From contig DDKW01000033.1 in the NCBI GenBank assembly GCA_002339805.1, positions 14,366 to 78,365 of the forward strand: DNA of 64,000 bases, given 5' to 3'. The translations under genes were made by a program, and so were the position numbers. The stretch is from Dehalococcoidia bacterium UBA2588 (GTDB lineage Bacteria > Chloroflexota > Dehalococcoidia > Lucifugimonadales > UBA3495). The notes under the pieces are model-generated. The model made no database searches. It was not told where the DNA came from and worked only from the letters and a program-made list of their open reading frames with translations. Of the stretch, positions 8,362 to 17,346 are shown in pieces. Within the stretch, counting starts at the first letter, position 1. Every line of letters begins with the position of its first letter.

Positions 8362-9354
8362 ATGAAACCCCTATTCAAATTAATGCTGATCATAGTTGTA
8401 TTCGTAGTTGCCGGATGTAGTTCGCCTACGGTTACAACAGATAACTATGTTGCAGTAACTAGCCTATCTCCGCTTACAAGTATTACAGAAGCTATTGCGG
8501 GGAGCAAAATTGAAGTAATAGGATTAATACCCGAAGGAGAAAACTCCCATGAGTTTGAGCCTGCACCGTCCCTAGTTACAACACTTGAAAAAGCCGATGT
8601 GATAATACTGAATGGATTTAATTTAGAAACTCATGTTATTGAGCTGGCAAAAACTAGCAAAAAAGAAACCACAGAAATTGTATTGCTAGCTGACATCCAT
8701 ATCCCCGAAAGCAATTACAAATTTGACTTCTCATTTCCTAAGGAGAACGGTAATCCAAATCCACACACGTGGACGGATCCCATGTTAGGACTAATATTTG
8801 CAGAAGAGATAACGAAAAGATTTTCCACTCTAGATCCTGATAACAGCAGTTACTATCAAAGCAATTATGAAAGTTTTAAGGCTAGGATTATGGACTTAGA
8901 TCAACTTATTAAAGAATCTGTAAGTAGCATACCGCCGAACAATAGGAAATTACTCACTTATCACGACTCATTCCCTTATTTTGCAGAACGATATGGATTA
9001 GAAATCATAGGAGCCATACAACCTTCAGACTTTTCAGAACCCACTCCCAGAGAAGTGATAGACCTAATAAAACAAATCAACAATCACAATGTGCCAGCAA
9101 TTTTCGGATCTGAGGTATTCCCCAGTCCGATCTTGTCCCAATTAGCAAAAGAATCAAACGCTGAATACATAGATGAATTGAGGGATGATGACTTACCAGG
9201 TGAAGCAGGAGATCCAGCCCATACCTATTTTGGATTACTAATTTATGATTTAGAAATTTTGGTTAGAGGCCTCGGAGGGGATGCATCAAGCATAAAAGAC
9301 TTCGATGTTTCTCCTACATATGAAGGTCAAACCAAAACCACGTACCCTCAATAG
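8362..9354 (+). CDS. Metal ABC transporter substrate-binding lipoprotein (ZnuA/TroA type)
   Basis: A 330-residue cluster A-I solute-binding protein. A lipoprotein signal peptide ends in the lipobox VAGC with Cys19. Metal-ligand candidates are His63 (NSHEFEP), His135 (NPHTWTD), a further His in the YHDSFPYF segment and an acidic residue near DELRDDDLPG. The long His-rich loop common in dedicated zinc proteins is missing. Family members bind Zn, Mn or Fe. Here the operon is behind a cobalamin riboswitch, which makes cobalt a plausible cargo (inference). The ATG is preceded by AAAGGAAAGAAAAG. The ATPase gene starts 2 nt after the stop. Confidence 0.9.
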   Translation: MKPLFKLMLIIVVFVVAGCSSPTVTTDNYVAVTSLSPLTSITEAIAGSKIEVIGLIPEGENSHEFEPAPSLVTTLEKADVIILNGFNLETHVIELAKTSKKETTEIVLLADIHIPESNYKFDFSFPKENGNPNPHTWTDPMLGLIFAEEITKRFSTLDPDNSSYYQSNYESFKARIMDLDQLIKESVSSIPPNNRKLLTYHDSFPYFAERYGLEIIGAIQPSDFSEPTPREVIDLIKQINNHNVPAIFGSEVFPSPILSQLAKESNAEYIDELRDDDLPGEAGDPAHTYFGLLIYDLEILVRGLGGDASSIKDFDVSPTYEGQTKTTYPQ

Positions 9355-9356
9355 AT

Positions 9357-10142
9357 ATGCTTTACCGGAATCAAAATGACCTCTCAGAGATATTGATACA
9401 ATTTGATAATGTCAGCGGTGGTTATGAAGGAGAATTGACCCTAAATAACATTAATTTGGTAATTCAAAAAGGGGAATTTATAGGCATGTTAGGACCAAGT
9501 GGTTCTGGCAAAACCACTCTACTAAAGTCTGTGTTAGGAGATATCAGGATATACAGTGGCGAGATCATAATTAATGGCGGGAATATAAACAAAAATGAAT
9601 TAAATATTGGATACGTCCCTCAATTAGAAACTATAGATTGGAACTTTCCGATTACAGTTCGGCAATTAATAGAAATGGGGATTATACGTACTAGCAAGTA
9701 TTTCCCATGGATTAACAAAGAAGAAAAACTAGCAGTAGAGGCTATCAGTAATAGGCTTGGGCTAGAAGAACTAATGAACAGGCAGATAAGAGAATTATCA
9801 GGAGGTCAACAACAACGGACCTTCTTAGGAAGAGCACTTGTATCGAACCCTGATGTTTTGATACTTGACGAACCAACTAGTGGAGTTGATATTCGAACCA
9901 AAGAAGAGATAATGGCTATTCTCAATTCATTGAATCATCAGGGAGTGACCATATTGATGACTACACATGAAATCAATTCAGTAGCATCGCAGTTACCAAG
10001 AGTAATATGCTTAAAAAACTCAATCATAGCTGATGGTTCACCCAATGAAATATTCACTGAAGAGAATTTTTACGCTACCTACGGAGCAGCAGTCAAAACA
10101 ATTGACCACGACGGAAGCAAATTTGTTATCGAGATGTTGTAG
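9357..10142 (+). CDS. Metal ABC transporter ATP-binding protein (ZnuC type)
   Basis: A 261-residue ATPase that energises uptake through the next-door permease. Walker A GPSGSGKTT is at 46-54, the signature LSGGQQQR at 147-154, and Walker B VLILDE at 167-172, followed by an H-loop (TTHEI). The sequence around VPQLETIDWNFPITV is typical of the Zn/Mn import ATPases. It sits between the lipoprotein (2-nt gap) and the permease (29-nt gap) in the riboswitch-led operon. Confidence 0.9.
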   Translation: MLYRNQNDLSEILIQFDNVSGGYEGELTLNNINLVIQKGEFIGMLGPSGSGKTTLLKSVLGDIRIYSGEIIINGGNINKNELNIGYVPQLETIDWNFPITVRQLIEMGIIRTSKYFPWINKEEKLAVEAISNRLGLEELMNRQIRELSGGQQQRTFLGRALVSNPDVLILDEPTSGVDIRTKEEIMAILNSLNHQGVTILMTTHEINSVASQLPRVICLKNSIIADGSPNEIFTEENFYATYGAAVKTIDHDGSKFVIEML

Positions 10143-10171
10143 GCTCACACAATGAAGAAGGTGTAGGAGGG

Positions 10172-11032
10172 ATGATTTTTACGCTAATAGAACCACTGCA
10201 GTATGAGTTCTTTATTAAAGCAATGCTTTGCGCCCTACTAGTTGGAATGTTATGTGGAGTTATAGGGGTTTACATAGTTCTACGGGGGATGTCGTATATA
10301 GGGCACGGATTGTCACATGCCATTTTTGGAGGAGCAGTAGTTTCATCCTTAATGTCAATCAATTTTTTTATCGGAGCAAGCGTATGGGGATTTGTCTCCG
10401 CTGTCCTAATCAATTTAGCAACTAAAAAAAAGACAATCGGAGCTGATGCCGCTATAGGAATAATCACTACTGCAAGCTTTGCTCTCGGAATCGCCATAAT
10501 CAGCAAGTTCAAGACTTTTACACGTGGTTTTGACGCGGCCCTATTTGGTAACGTACTCGGGATAACTAATGCGGATCTGATAGCAGTTATTTTCGTTACG
10601 TTATTTGCATTCATAGTCGTCTTAGTGTTTTACAAACAATTACTATTTGCAACCTTTGATTATGATGTAGCCAAATATTACGGTGTTCCTGTCATTTGGA
10701 TAGACGTAATATTTTCAATGACCCTAGCAGCCACCATAGTTGTGTCTATGCAAGTGTTAGGGGTAACACTTATTGCTGCGGCTGTTGTAATACCTGCTGT
10801 AGTATCTAGATTACTTACAAATAATTTTCTACACATGTTAATCTTTTCCACAATAATAGGAGGATTGTGCGGGTTGTTTGGAATTTATCTAAGTTATTAC
10901 TTAGATATAGCCTCAGGAGCATCAGTTGTATTATTCTCTTCCGTGCTGTTTATTATCGCACTCTTATATTCTTCTTATAAAGGTCGAATTAAACGCACCA
11001 TAAACATTAGAAAAAACAAATTCCACTTATAA
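10172..11032 (+). CDS. Metal ABC transporter permease (ABC-3 / ZnuB type)
   Basis: A 286-residue membrane protein with about eight to nine hydrophobic segments. It has the ABC-3 family signatures GMSYIGHGLSHAIFGG near the N-terminus and VLGVTLIAAAVVIPAVVSRLL in the second half. A consensus TAGGAGGG precedes the ATG. It forms the pore of the importer with the two preceding genes. The stop codon lies inside the second copy of a 52-bp tandem duplication; without the duplication the reading frame would go on for about 17 further codons, so the natural C-terminus has been replaced. Confidence 0.9.
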   Translation: MIFTLIEPLQYEFFIKAMLCALLVGMLCGVIGVYIVLRGMSYIGHGLSHAIFGGAVVSSLMSINFFIGASVWGFVSAVLINLATKKKTIGADAAIGIITTASFALGIAIISKFKTFTRGFDAALFGNVLGITNADLIAVIFVTLFAFIVVLVFYKQLLFATFDYDVAKYYGVPVIWIDVIFSMTLAATIVVSMQVLGVTLIAAAVVIPAVVSRLLTNNFLHMLIFSTIIGGLCGLFGIYLSYYLDIASGASVVLFSSVLFIIALLYSSYKGRIKRTINIRKNKFHL

Positions 11033-11077
11033 AGGTCGAATTAAACGCACTATAACCATTAGAAAAACAAACATACA
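10974..11077. repeat. 52-bp tandem duplication across the permease stop codon
   Basis: Copy one (10974-11025) and copy two (from 11026) both begin CTTATAAAGGTCGAATTAAA and stay nearly identical for about 46 of 52 positions, with a few substitutions and one missing A late in copy two. The period of 52 is not a multiple of three, so copy two is read in a shifted frame and provides the TAA stop of the permease. Confidence 0.9.
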
Positions 11078-11145
11078 CACTTTTAATATGATTATTTAGC
11101 AATATGAACTATAATGCCCGAACAATCTAATAATATAGCGTTTAT

Positions 11146-12333
11146 ATGACAGAACTTATTATCCAAAAACAAAGACAAGTCCTACTCGTTTTCTTATTCA
11201 TAGGGCATACTGGGATCCATTGGTTTAAACAAATGTTCCCAGTCATTCTCCCCTATATAAAGCAGGATCTTGAGTTATCAAACGTGGAAACCGCAACCAT
11301 TGTAACTGCGAATGAGGTGGCGAGCGGTGGCCTAACAGTGCCTTCAGGAATAGTTGCGGACAAATATTACAAACACCGAGCAATAATATTGGGTGGTGCC
11401 GTAGCGCTATGCGGTTTAGCATACTTCTTCGTGGGCTTTTTCGCCAATTATCTATTTGTAATTTTAGGATTTATGGTTTTAGGGCTGGCATCAGCCTTAT
11501 GGCACCCCCCTGCACAGTCTTCTTTGTCCACATTCTTTCCAGACAAACGTGGTTTTGCTCTCGCATGGCATGGAGTAGGAGCTAGCATAGGAGACTCAAT
11601 AGGGCCACTATTGATAGGATTCATATTAGTTTCTGTTGGCTGGGCATACTTATCAACTATTCAATTCGCACTAGCCATACCCTTAGGAATAATAGTTTTC
11701 ATTGCCACAAAAAATCATTTTAATACATCTAGGGAATCACCTAAATTTTCATCCTATATATCAGGAATAGGCACTCTAGTGAAAAATCCATACATACTTA
11801 CCATAATGCTTGGAGGTAGCTTCGCAGGGATGGCCAGATTAGCAATATTCGCATTCCTAGGTATCTACCTTACAGAGTATCTAGGATATTCTTCTGTGTG
11901 GTACGGCATAAACTGGGCATTGTTGTACGTTATGGGAATAGTGTCTCAGCCAATAATGGGATACGTCTCAGATAAATTCAGCAGAAAAACTGTTGTGTTG
12001 CCAGCTTTCTTAGTACTAGCTATATGTTATTTTTTACTCCCTCTCGCTCCAAACCCAATAATATTAGGAATTATAATTGCAATAATGGGAATGTTCTTCT
12101 ACGGAACGAGTAACATTAGCACCGCCGCAATATTAGATGTCGCATCTTCTCAACTTCAAGGCACAAGCACAAGTGTAGAGGGCTTATTTAGACAAGTATT
12201 TACTCTACCTTCACCAATAATTGCGGGAATAATAATAGACCAATTTGGAATTATATATGTCTTCTATTACGCAGCTGCAATGGTATTTATAGCATCAGTT
12301 TTTTGGATGTTTATTAAAATTCCAAAATCTTAA
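11146..12333 (+). CDS. MFS transporter
   Basis: A 395-residue major facilitator protein with 12 predicted helices. The early sequence (HTGIHWFKQMFPVILPY) and the motif PSGIVADKYYKH resemble the fosmidomycin-resistance / drug-efflux branch (FSR-like), but function cannot be fixed. A perfect TATAAT lies at 11110-11115, 30 nt before the ATG, with no clear -35 and no clear Shine-Dalgarno. The last 39 nt overlap the 3' end of the convergent DMT transporter gene. Confidence 0.85.
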   Translation: MTELIIQKQRQVLLVFLFIGHTGIHWFKQMFPVILPYIKQDLELSNVETATIVTANEVASGGLTVPSGIVADKYYKHRAIILGGAVALCGLAYFFVGFFANYLFVILGFMVLGLASALWHPPAQSSLSTFFPDKRGFALAWHGVGASIGDSIGPLLIGFILVSVGWAYLSTIQFALAIPLGIIVFIATKNHFNTSRESPKFSSYISGIGTLVKNPYILTIMLGGSFAGMARLAIFAFLGIYLTEYLGYSSVWYGINWALLYVMGIVSQPIMGYVSDKFSRKTVVLPAFLVLAICYFLLPLAPNPIILGIIIAIMGMFFYGTSNISTAAILDVASSQLQGTSTSVEGLFRQVFTLPSPIIAGIIIDQFGIIYVFYYAAAMVFIASVFWMFIKIPKS

Positions 12334-13197
12334 TCCAAACACATCTACCAGAGACGCCCCTATGATGAGGATAGAGCCTCCAACCTGTCTGACAGTTATC
12401 TGTTCCTGACTTAATATAGCGGCAGATACTAAACTCACAACTATTTCAAACATCATCCCAAGACCCATTTTTACAGCATCTAGAGCATGTACGGCATAAA
12501 TTATCAACCATAATGGTAGTGTTACCCATACGGTAGAAAACATGAAAATCCATAAACTGCTTGACCAATTAAAATTGTTGATACTTAGCCCTAATCCTGG
12601 CCCAGACACAAAACTCGACAACAACACAAACGCCCCACAGATAGGCGCAATGATAGTCAATTTAGGCCAGGTACCAATTGACCGAGCACTATTAAAAAAT
12701 GTTACTGCAACAGAAAACAAAAAACCGCTGACTATACACATTACATTTCCCGTCATGCCTTCTAATTCTAGGTTCCCAAACCCTAGTACCAATACTAATC
12801 CAATCAAACCCAGCCCTACAGCTGACATACGGTCTACGGTGAATTTAATTTGGGCAAAGAGTCTACCAAGGAATATCCCCCAAACAGGTGACAGATAAAA
12901 GAGCAAAACAGCATTCGCTATAGATGTGTATAGAATCCCTTGAGTGTATAAAGATATAGCACCTGCAACGCAAACACAGCCAATTATGTTCCTCAAATCA
13001 ATACCATTTCCAAATCCTTTGGTTTTTAGTGCAAAGCATATACTTATAACACCGGCTATCAAGAAACCTATAGATGAAAAATATGGAGATCCACTCAGAG
13101 CCTCAATCTGCCTAACAGGAATCCAGTAGGTTCCCCAAAAGAGAGTTGACAGAAACACAGCGAACCTAGGATTGATTTGATGGTTCATATTAAACAT
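12295..13197 (-). CDS. EamA/DMT-family transporter
   Basis: A 300-residue, ten-helix drug/metabolite transporter with two EamA halves; the first has FLSTLFWGTYWIPVRQ and the second ends in a glycine-rich EQITVRQVGGSILIIGASL segment, typical of helix 9-10. An alternative start is the ATG at 13188; neither has a convincing Shine-Dalgarno. The 3' end overlaps the MFS gene on the other strand by 39 nt, coding on both strands there. Confidence 0.85.
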   Translation of the reverse strand: MFNMNHQINPRFAVFLSTLFWGTYWIPVRQIEALSGSPYFSSIGFLIAGVISICFALKTKGFGNGIDLRNIIGCVCVAGAISLYTQGILYTSIANAVLLFYLSPVWGIFLGRLFAQIKFTVDRMSAVGLGLIGLVLVLGFGNLELEGMTGNVMCIVSGFLFSVAVTFFNSARSIGTWPKLTIIAPICGAFVLLSSFVSGPGLGLSINNFNWSSSLWIFMFSTVWVTLPLWLIIYAVHALDAVKMGLGMMFEIVVSLVSAAILSQEQITVRQVGGSILIIGASLVDVFGLRFWNFNKHPKN

Positions 13198-13250
13198 TGT
13201 ACTTCAATTTATATTAAAATATTGGTATACAAAACAAAAGAGAGGCTCAC

Positions 13251-13334
13251 TTGCGTATAGGCTGCTTCATCATAGGAATTCTATTATCAACCATGTTCAT
13301 TCTATTCCTGTTCGGATTTAGAATATTTGTCTAG
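13251..13334 (+). CDS. Possible 27-residue membrane peptide
   Basis: A short ORF starting at TTG, with AGAGG 5 nt upstream, that codes for a mostly hydrophobic peptide (GCFIIGILLSTMFILFLF core) followed by TAG. The size and one-helix make-up fit a small membrane protein, but the ORF could be chance. It lies in the leader region between the DMT transporter and the small minus-strand gene. Confidence 0.25.
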   Translation: MRIGCFIIGILLSTMFILFLFGFRIFV

Positions 13335-13345
13335 CTTAATTTCTT

Positions 13346-13516
13346 CTAAACAAATGGATCAATTTCAACCATTCTCCTGATCTCTTCTGCAACTTCAAGT
13401 TCAGTCTTCTTGGTCCCATCAGATTTAATCCAAGTGCCTCCTCTATCTTCCCATCTCTGGAGATTTTGGGGGGTTCGCAACCAATAAGATTTATTTAACG
13501 ATCTTTCTTTGCACAT
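13346..13516 (-). CDS. 56-residue hypothetical protein
   Basis: ATG at 13516 is preceded by AAAGG at good spacing and starts 17 nt after the stop of the acyl-CoA synthetase, so it is likely its downstream operon partner. The protein is charged and soluble, with RWEDRGGTWIKSDGTKKTE in the middle and a helical EVAEEIRRMVEIDPFV end. I recognise no family. Composition, start signal and position make it a credible gene despite its size. Confidence 0.6.
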   Translation of the reverse strand: MCKERSLNKSYWLRTPQNLQRWEDRGGTWIKSDGTKKTELEVAEEIRRMVEIDPFV

Positions 13517-13533
13517 TATCCTTTACTGATCAA

Positions 13534-15675
13534 TTACAAAATCACTAAAGCGTCCACTGTTCTGACACCTTTACCTTTATCGAGAACCATAATTGGATTC
13601 AAGTCCAATTCTTTAACAGTATCACTCAAAGACGCTCCTAATTGTGACAGGTTAACCAACAAATCAGCCAAAGCATCTATATCTTTTTCCCTAGATCCTC
13701 TGAACCCTTTGAGCAATATTGACGCATTCACTTCATCAATCATTTCCTTGGCATCTTGTATTGATATTGGACAAATCCGTCTAGTAACGTCTTTATATAC
13801 CTCAACGCTGGTACCACCGGAACCAAACAGGATTACAGGACCCAATTGCTCATCAATCGTCAATCCTGCCATCACCTCTACACCCCCGGTGATCATTTCT
13901 TCTATTAACACTCCATTTATGTTCAAGGTGTCTGTTATATCACTGGCAGAATCCATAATATCTTTGAATACCGTTCTCACTTCATCTTCACTCTTCACAT
14001 TAACTCGTACAACCCCAGCTTCAGTCTTGTGCAATATCTCACTTGAATCAATTTTCATTACCACAGGAAATCCAATATCATTTGCTGCATTGACTGCTTC
14101 CTCGGTTGTTTGAATTAAGATTCGTTTCGGAGTTATTGCACCCCAGTCTTCTATTAGGGACTTTGAATCATTTTCCGAAAGTTGGGTACCTGACAAAGAT
14201 TTCAAATGCTCTATAGATTTAGAACGCGACTCATCCAGTTTGTATACCCTGTCACCACTAGTACGTTCCATATAATCTGCTCTCTTGTGGTAGTCTATTA
14301 AATGCTTTAAAGCATAGCCCAATTTATCTGGGGTATAAAATAGAGGTATCTTAGCTTCCTGAAGATTCTGTAGAGTGGATTCTTCAATCCTACTTCCAGT
14401 CCACAAATAAACAAGTTGCTTCTGACTCTGTGAAGGACCAGACTTATACCTATTACGAGCTTCTATCACTTGATTGATTTGTTGTTCGCCTCCAGCGCTT
14501 GCTACTACCAAACAACCCATATTATCACCAGATATCATATTATCCATTATGCTCGGGAAAGATTCACTGTTTGCAAACCCTGTCACATCAGAAGGGTTTG
14601 ATGCCCAACCCCTCCCTTGCAATATTTCATTAATACCATCTCTGGATTCTGACTCCAATTCGGGTAAATCCAATCCTGCCTGACCTAACATATCAGCAGT
14701 TAATGAACTTATGCCTCCAGAATGGGAAACCACTGATATTCCTTCACTGTTTAGTTTCCCTGTTTGCGCAAACAAATTAGAAATCTGCAATAAGTCATCA
14801 TAATCCTGTACTCGTATGACCCCATATTGAGAAAATGCAGCCTCATAGTTTTCGTCCTCACCTGTCAATGCAGCTGTATGCGATTTAGCTGCCTTCGTTC
14901 CAAATTGAGATTTGCCTATTTTTATGAGTATAATCGGCTTGCGTTTTTTTAACGCCAATTTTGCTACTTCCAAAAATTTCTTGCCATCTTTAAAGCCTTC
15001 TACAAATCCTGCAATAACATCTGTACTATCATCATCAATTAGATATCTAGCAAAATCGCAGAAATCAAGGTCTGCTTCATTCCCTGTGGAAATGATATAA
15101 CTAAACCCGATTTTTTCGTCCACCGCTCTGACTAGGAATGGCCCAAAGGCAGAAGCTCCACTTTGGCAAATTAAACCTATATTTCCGCTTAATCCAGCTA
15201 CCCCCCTAGATGATGAACTAGCCCAAATACCATCCTTGATATTAGCTAGGCCAAGACAATTGGGGCCAGACATACGTAACCCAGATTCTCTGCAAAATTC
15301 GGTTAATTCAGACTGTAAATCAGCCCTATCTTCCTCTCCTCTTTCAGAGAATCCGGCAGAAATAACAACCGCAGCTCTGGTACCTTTAGCATGACTTTCT
15401 TTAAGAACATTTAATACATTGTTATAGGGTATTACTATACCCACTACATCTGGTGTCTCTGGCAAATCTGTTACACTGGGATATGATTTCAAACCTTGTA
15501 TTTCATCATATTTAGGGTTGACGGGATATATATTTACTTTGTCCTTCCCTCGCAAAGCAGCGTTAAGAAATCGCCCTCCGTATTGCATTCTGGGTGTAGC
15601 ACCTACTATGGCCATAGATTTAGGGTTTAGCATCAGGTGAATGGATTCAAGTTGGTCATCTGTCCAATAATTCAT
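13534..15675 (-). CDS. ADP-forming acyl-CoA synthetase (acetate-CoA ligase family)
   Basis: A 713-residue fused-subunit NDP-forming acyl-CoA synthetase. Order: CoA-binding Rossmann domain (SMAIVGATPRMQYGGRF, about residues 15-130), succinyl-CoA-ligase-like domains with SGPNCLGL and a KSHTAALTGED segment carrying the probable phospho-His, then a C-terminal ATP-grasp domain from about residue 490 (FPVVMKIDSSEILHKTEAGVV; LFGSGGTSVEVYKDV). It interconverts acyl-CoA + ADP + Pi with free acid + CoA + ATP. The acid is unknown: acetate, other short acids or aryl acids are possible. It is the first gene of a small minus-strand unit with the 56-residue ORF. Confidence 0.88.
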   Translation of the reverse strand: MNYWTDDQLESIHLMLNPKSMAIVGATPRMQYGGRFLNAALRGKDKVNIYPVNPKYDEIQGLKSYPSVTDLPETPDVVGIVIPYNNVLNVLKESHAKGTRAAVVISAGFSERGEEDRADLQSELTEFCRESGLRMSGPNCLGLANIKDGIWASSSSRGVAGLSGNIGLICQSGASAFGPFLVRAVDEKIGFSYIISTGNEADLDFCDFARYLIDDDSTDVIAGFVEGFKDGKKFLEVAKLALKKRKPIILIKIGKSQFGTKAAKSHTAALTGEDENYEAAFSQYGVIRVQDYDDLLQISNLFAQTGKLNSEGISVVSHSGGISSLTADMLGQAGLDLPELESESRDGINEILQGRGWASNPSDVTGFANSESFPSIMDNMISGDNMGCLVVASAGGEQQINQVIEARNRYKSGPSQSQKQLVYLWTGSRIEESTLQNLQEAKIPLFYTPDKLGYALKHLIDYHKRADYMERTSGDRVYKLDESRSKSIEHLKSLSGTQLSENDSKSLIEDWGAITPKRILIQTTEEAVNAANDIGFPVVMKIDSSEILHKTEAGVVRVNVKSEDEVRTVFKDIMDSASDITDTLNINGVLIEEMITGGVEVMAGLTIDEQLGPVILFGSGGTSVEVYKDVTRRICPISIQDAKEMIDEVNASILLKGFRGSREKDIDALADLLVNLSQLGASLSDTVKELDLNPIMVLDKGKGVRTVDALVIL

Positions 15676-15870
15676 AGATCCCTCAATATTTAGTAGAAAT
15701 TCAAGGGTTCCAATACGGAACCTATAGTCTGGGACAATTGTAATCTACAAATTCTAAAAATCAATCGCTACTATCTTCCTCTATAAAGCTTATTGGAGAC
15801 TACAAAATAATGGCATGACTTTGTATAATTCCAATCAAATAATAATAATACTAATACTGTGTAGCCCCAT

Positions 15871-16815
15871 ATGAACGAGAACAAATTCAAAATAGCAGCA
15901 TTCTATGAATTCAAAAATATTGAATCTCCTCGCATTTTACGAGGATTAATCAAATCATTCTGTGCAAATTCACTGATTAGAGGAACAGTGATCCTTGCAC
16001 CAGAGGGTATTAATGGAACGTTATGTGGATTAATTAAAGATATAGATCTTTTCCTTGAATTCATATCCAAACATGGTTTTTTAAATAATAACGTCAAAAT
16101 ATCTCATTCTAAAATTATGCCTTTTTATCGTCTGAAAGTTAAGGTTAAAAAAGAGATTATAACCTTCTATGGCAAATCGATTAATCCAATGGTTGTTGGC
16201 GGAAATTCTCTTGCACCCAATGACTGGGACGATCTAATAAAGTCGGACAACGTAGTCATATTAGATGTCCGGAATCAATATGAAACCAGAATTGGCTCAT
16301 TCCAAAACTCAATCGACCCTCACACAGACTCTTTCACAGAATTTAAAGAATTTATTGATTCGACAATCTCCGAATACACAGGCAAAAAAATAGCAATGTA
16401 CTGCACCGGAGGGATTCGGTGCGAAAAAGCATCTATGTATTTAAATTCTCTAGGCCATCAAGAAGTATATCAACTAAACGGGGGAATCTTAAATTATTTA
16501 GAATCAATACATCCTTCATCAAGTAGTTGGAAAGGGGAGTGCTTCGTATTTGATAATAGAGTATCTGTAAACCATGACCTCGCTCCAGGAAGTTATGATT
16601 TATGTAACGGGTGCAGAGAGCCTATATCCGAAAGAGATAAAGACTCTGAATATTATGAGGAAGGAGTTTCCTGTGAAGCGTGTTTCCATAAATTAACTGA
16701 AAGAAAAATAAGAGGTTCTCGTGACAGATCTAGACAGATTAAACGAGGTAATATTAAAGGAGAAATCACAACCTTCACAGAATTCACAACAGACGACTAT
16801 AGGAAATTGAAATGA
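15871..16815 (+). CDS. trhO: tRNA uridine(34) hydroxylase / rhodanese-domain protein
   Basis: A 314-residue TrhO (YceA) homologue. The N-terminal acylphosphatase-like domain contains ILAPEGINGT. The central rhodanese domain has LDVRNQYE and the active-site loop CTGGIRCEKA with Cys178 and Cys184. The C-terminal part has two Cys pairs (LCNGC, CEAC), probably structural. TrhO makes 5-hydroxyuridine at the wobble position of some tRNAs. The stop codon overlaps the next ATG in ATGA, so the zinc-ribbon gene is translationally coupled to it. Confidence 0.92.
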   Translation: MNENKFKIAAFYEFKNIESPRILRGLIKSFCANSLIRGTVILAPEGINGTLCGLIKDIDLFLEFISKHGFLNNNVKISHSKIMPFYRLKVKVKKEIITFYGKSINPMVVGGNSLAPNDWDDLIKSDNVVILDVRNQYETRIGSFQNSIDPHTDSFTEFKEFIDSTISEYTGKKIAMYCTGGIRCEKASMYLNSLGHQEVYQLNGGILNYLESIHPSSSSWKGECFVFDNRVSVNHDLAPGSYDLCNGCREPISERDKDSEYYEEGVSCEACFHKLTERKIRGSRDRSRQIKRGNIKGEITTFTEFTTDDYRKLK

Positions 16816-17297
16816 AAGTTTGGATTTTCTGCATGGGATGCTTCAGAGCATTTAAAATTGTATTACCCATATCAGACATTAATGAACTCCAAGAAACAAA
16901 GTATGACCTGTTCCGATATAAGTCCCACATAGAAGACCAAGTGCAATCTCCTACTAAACCGAATCGAACAGAGTGCCCATACAATGATTGTACAGATTCA
17001 TTACCATCTTGGTGCTATTGGATTGCATATAGAAACTACATTACAAGTTCCACAATATGTGATGTATCCGAATGGCCGGATGTGCCTAGTAAAGATCATA
17101 TTTATGATCCCCAATCTGTAGAGGACAAGGACACTATGTATGACGAAGACAGCTTTGAAGAAGGATCATCTCTTTCTTTCGGCAAGTTCTTCCGTATGTT
17201 TATTGTGAAAGGAGGGAATTTTTACGACGACCAATTTCAAGTAAAATCCGCTCTTCAAATTAGACAAGAAATCCGACACATGTTAAAAGGATCATGA
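16812..17297 (+). CDS. Zinc-ribbon-like hypothetical protein
   Basis: A 161-residue protein of unknown function. It starts inside the trhO stop (ATGA). The N-terminus has CMGCFRAF and, some 40 residues on, ECPYNDCTDS, making a four-Cys site likely to bind zinc. The rest is acidic with Tyr/Asp-rich SKDHIYDPQS and a basic end. The same two Cys motifs (C-x2-C-x-R-A-F and C-x-Y-x-D-C) recur in the 66-residue protein at 18170-18370, so the two are paralogues flanking the NTF2-like pair. Confidence 0.7.
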   Translation: MKVWIFCMGCFRAFKIVLPISDINELQETKYDLFRYKSHIEDQVQSPTKPNRTECPYNDCTDSLPSWCYWIAYRNYITSSTICDVSEWPDVPSKDHIYDPQSVEDKDTMYDEDSFEEGSSLSFGKFFRMFIVKGGNFYDDQFQVKSALQIRQEIRHMLKGS

Positions 17298-17346
17298 AGT
17301 AGTTTTTCAGAAACCCAAATGCTATTCTGTTCCAGAAGGACAACAC

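Noticed and set aside
10270-10614. 114-codon minus-strand ORF inside the metal permease gene
   Set aside because: Antisense of a strongly supported ABC-3 permease; no start signal and no recognisable protein.
15700-15730. GGTTCC/GGAACC inverted repeat before the acyl-CoA synthetase
   Set aside because: Six-base stem without a T-tract; too weak to call a terminator or operator.
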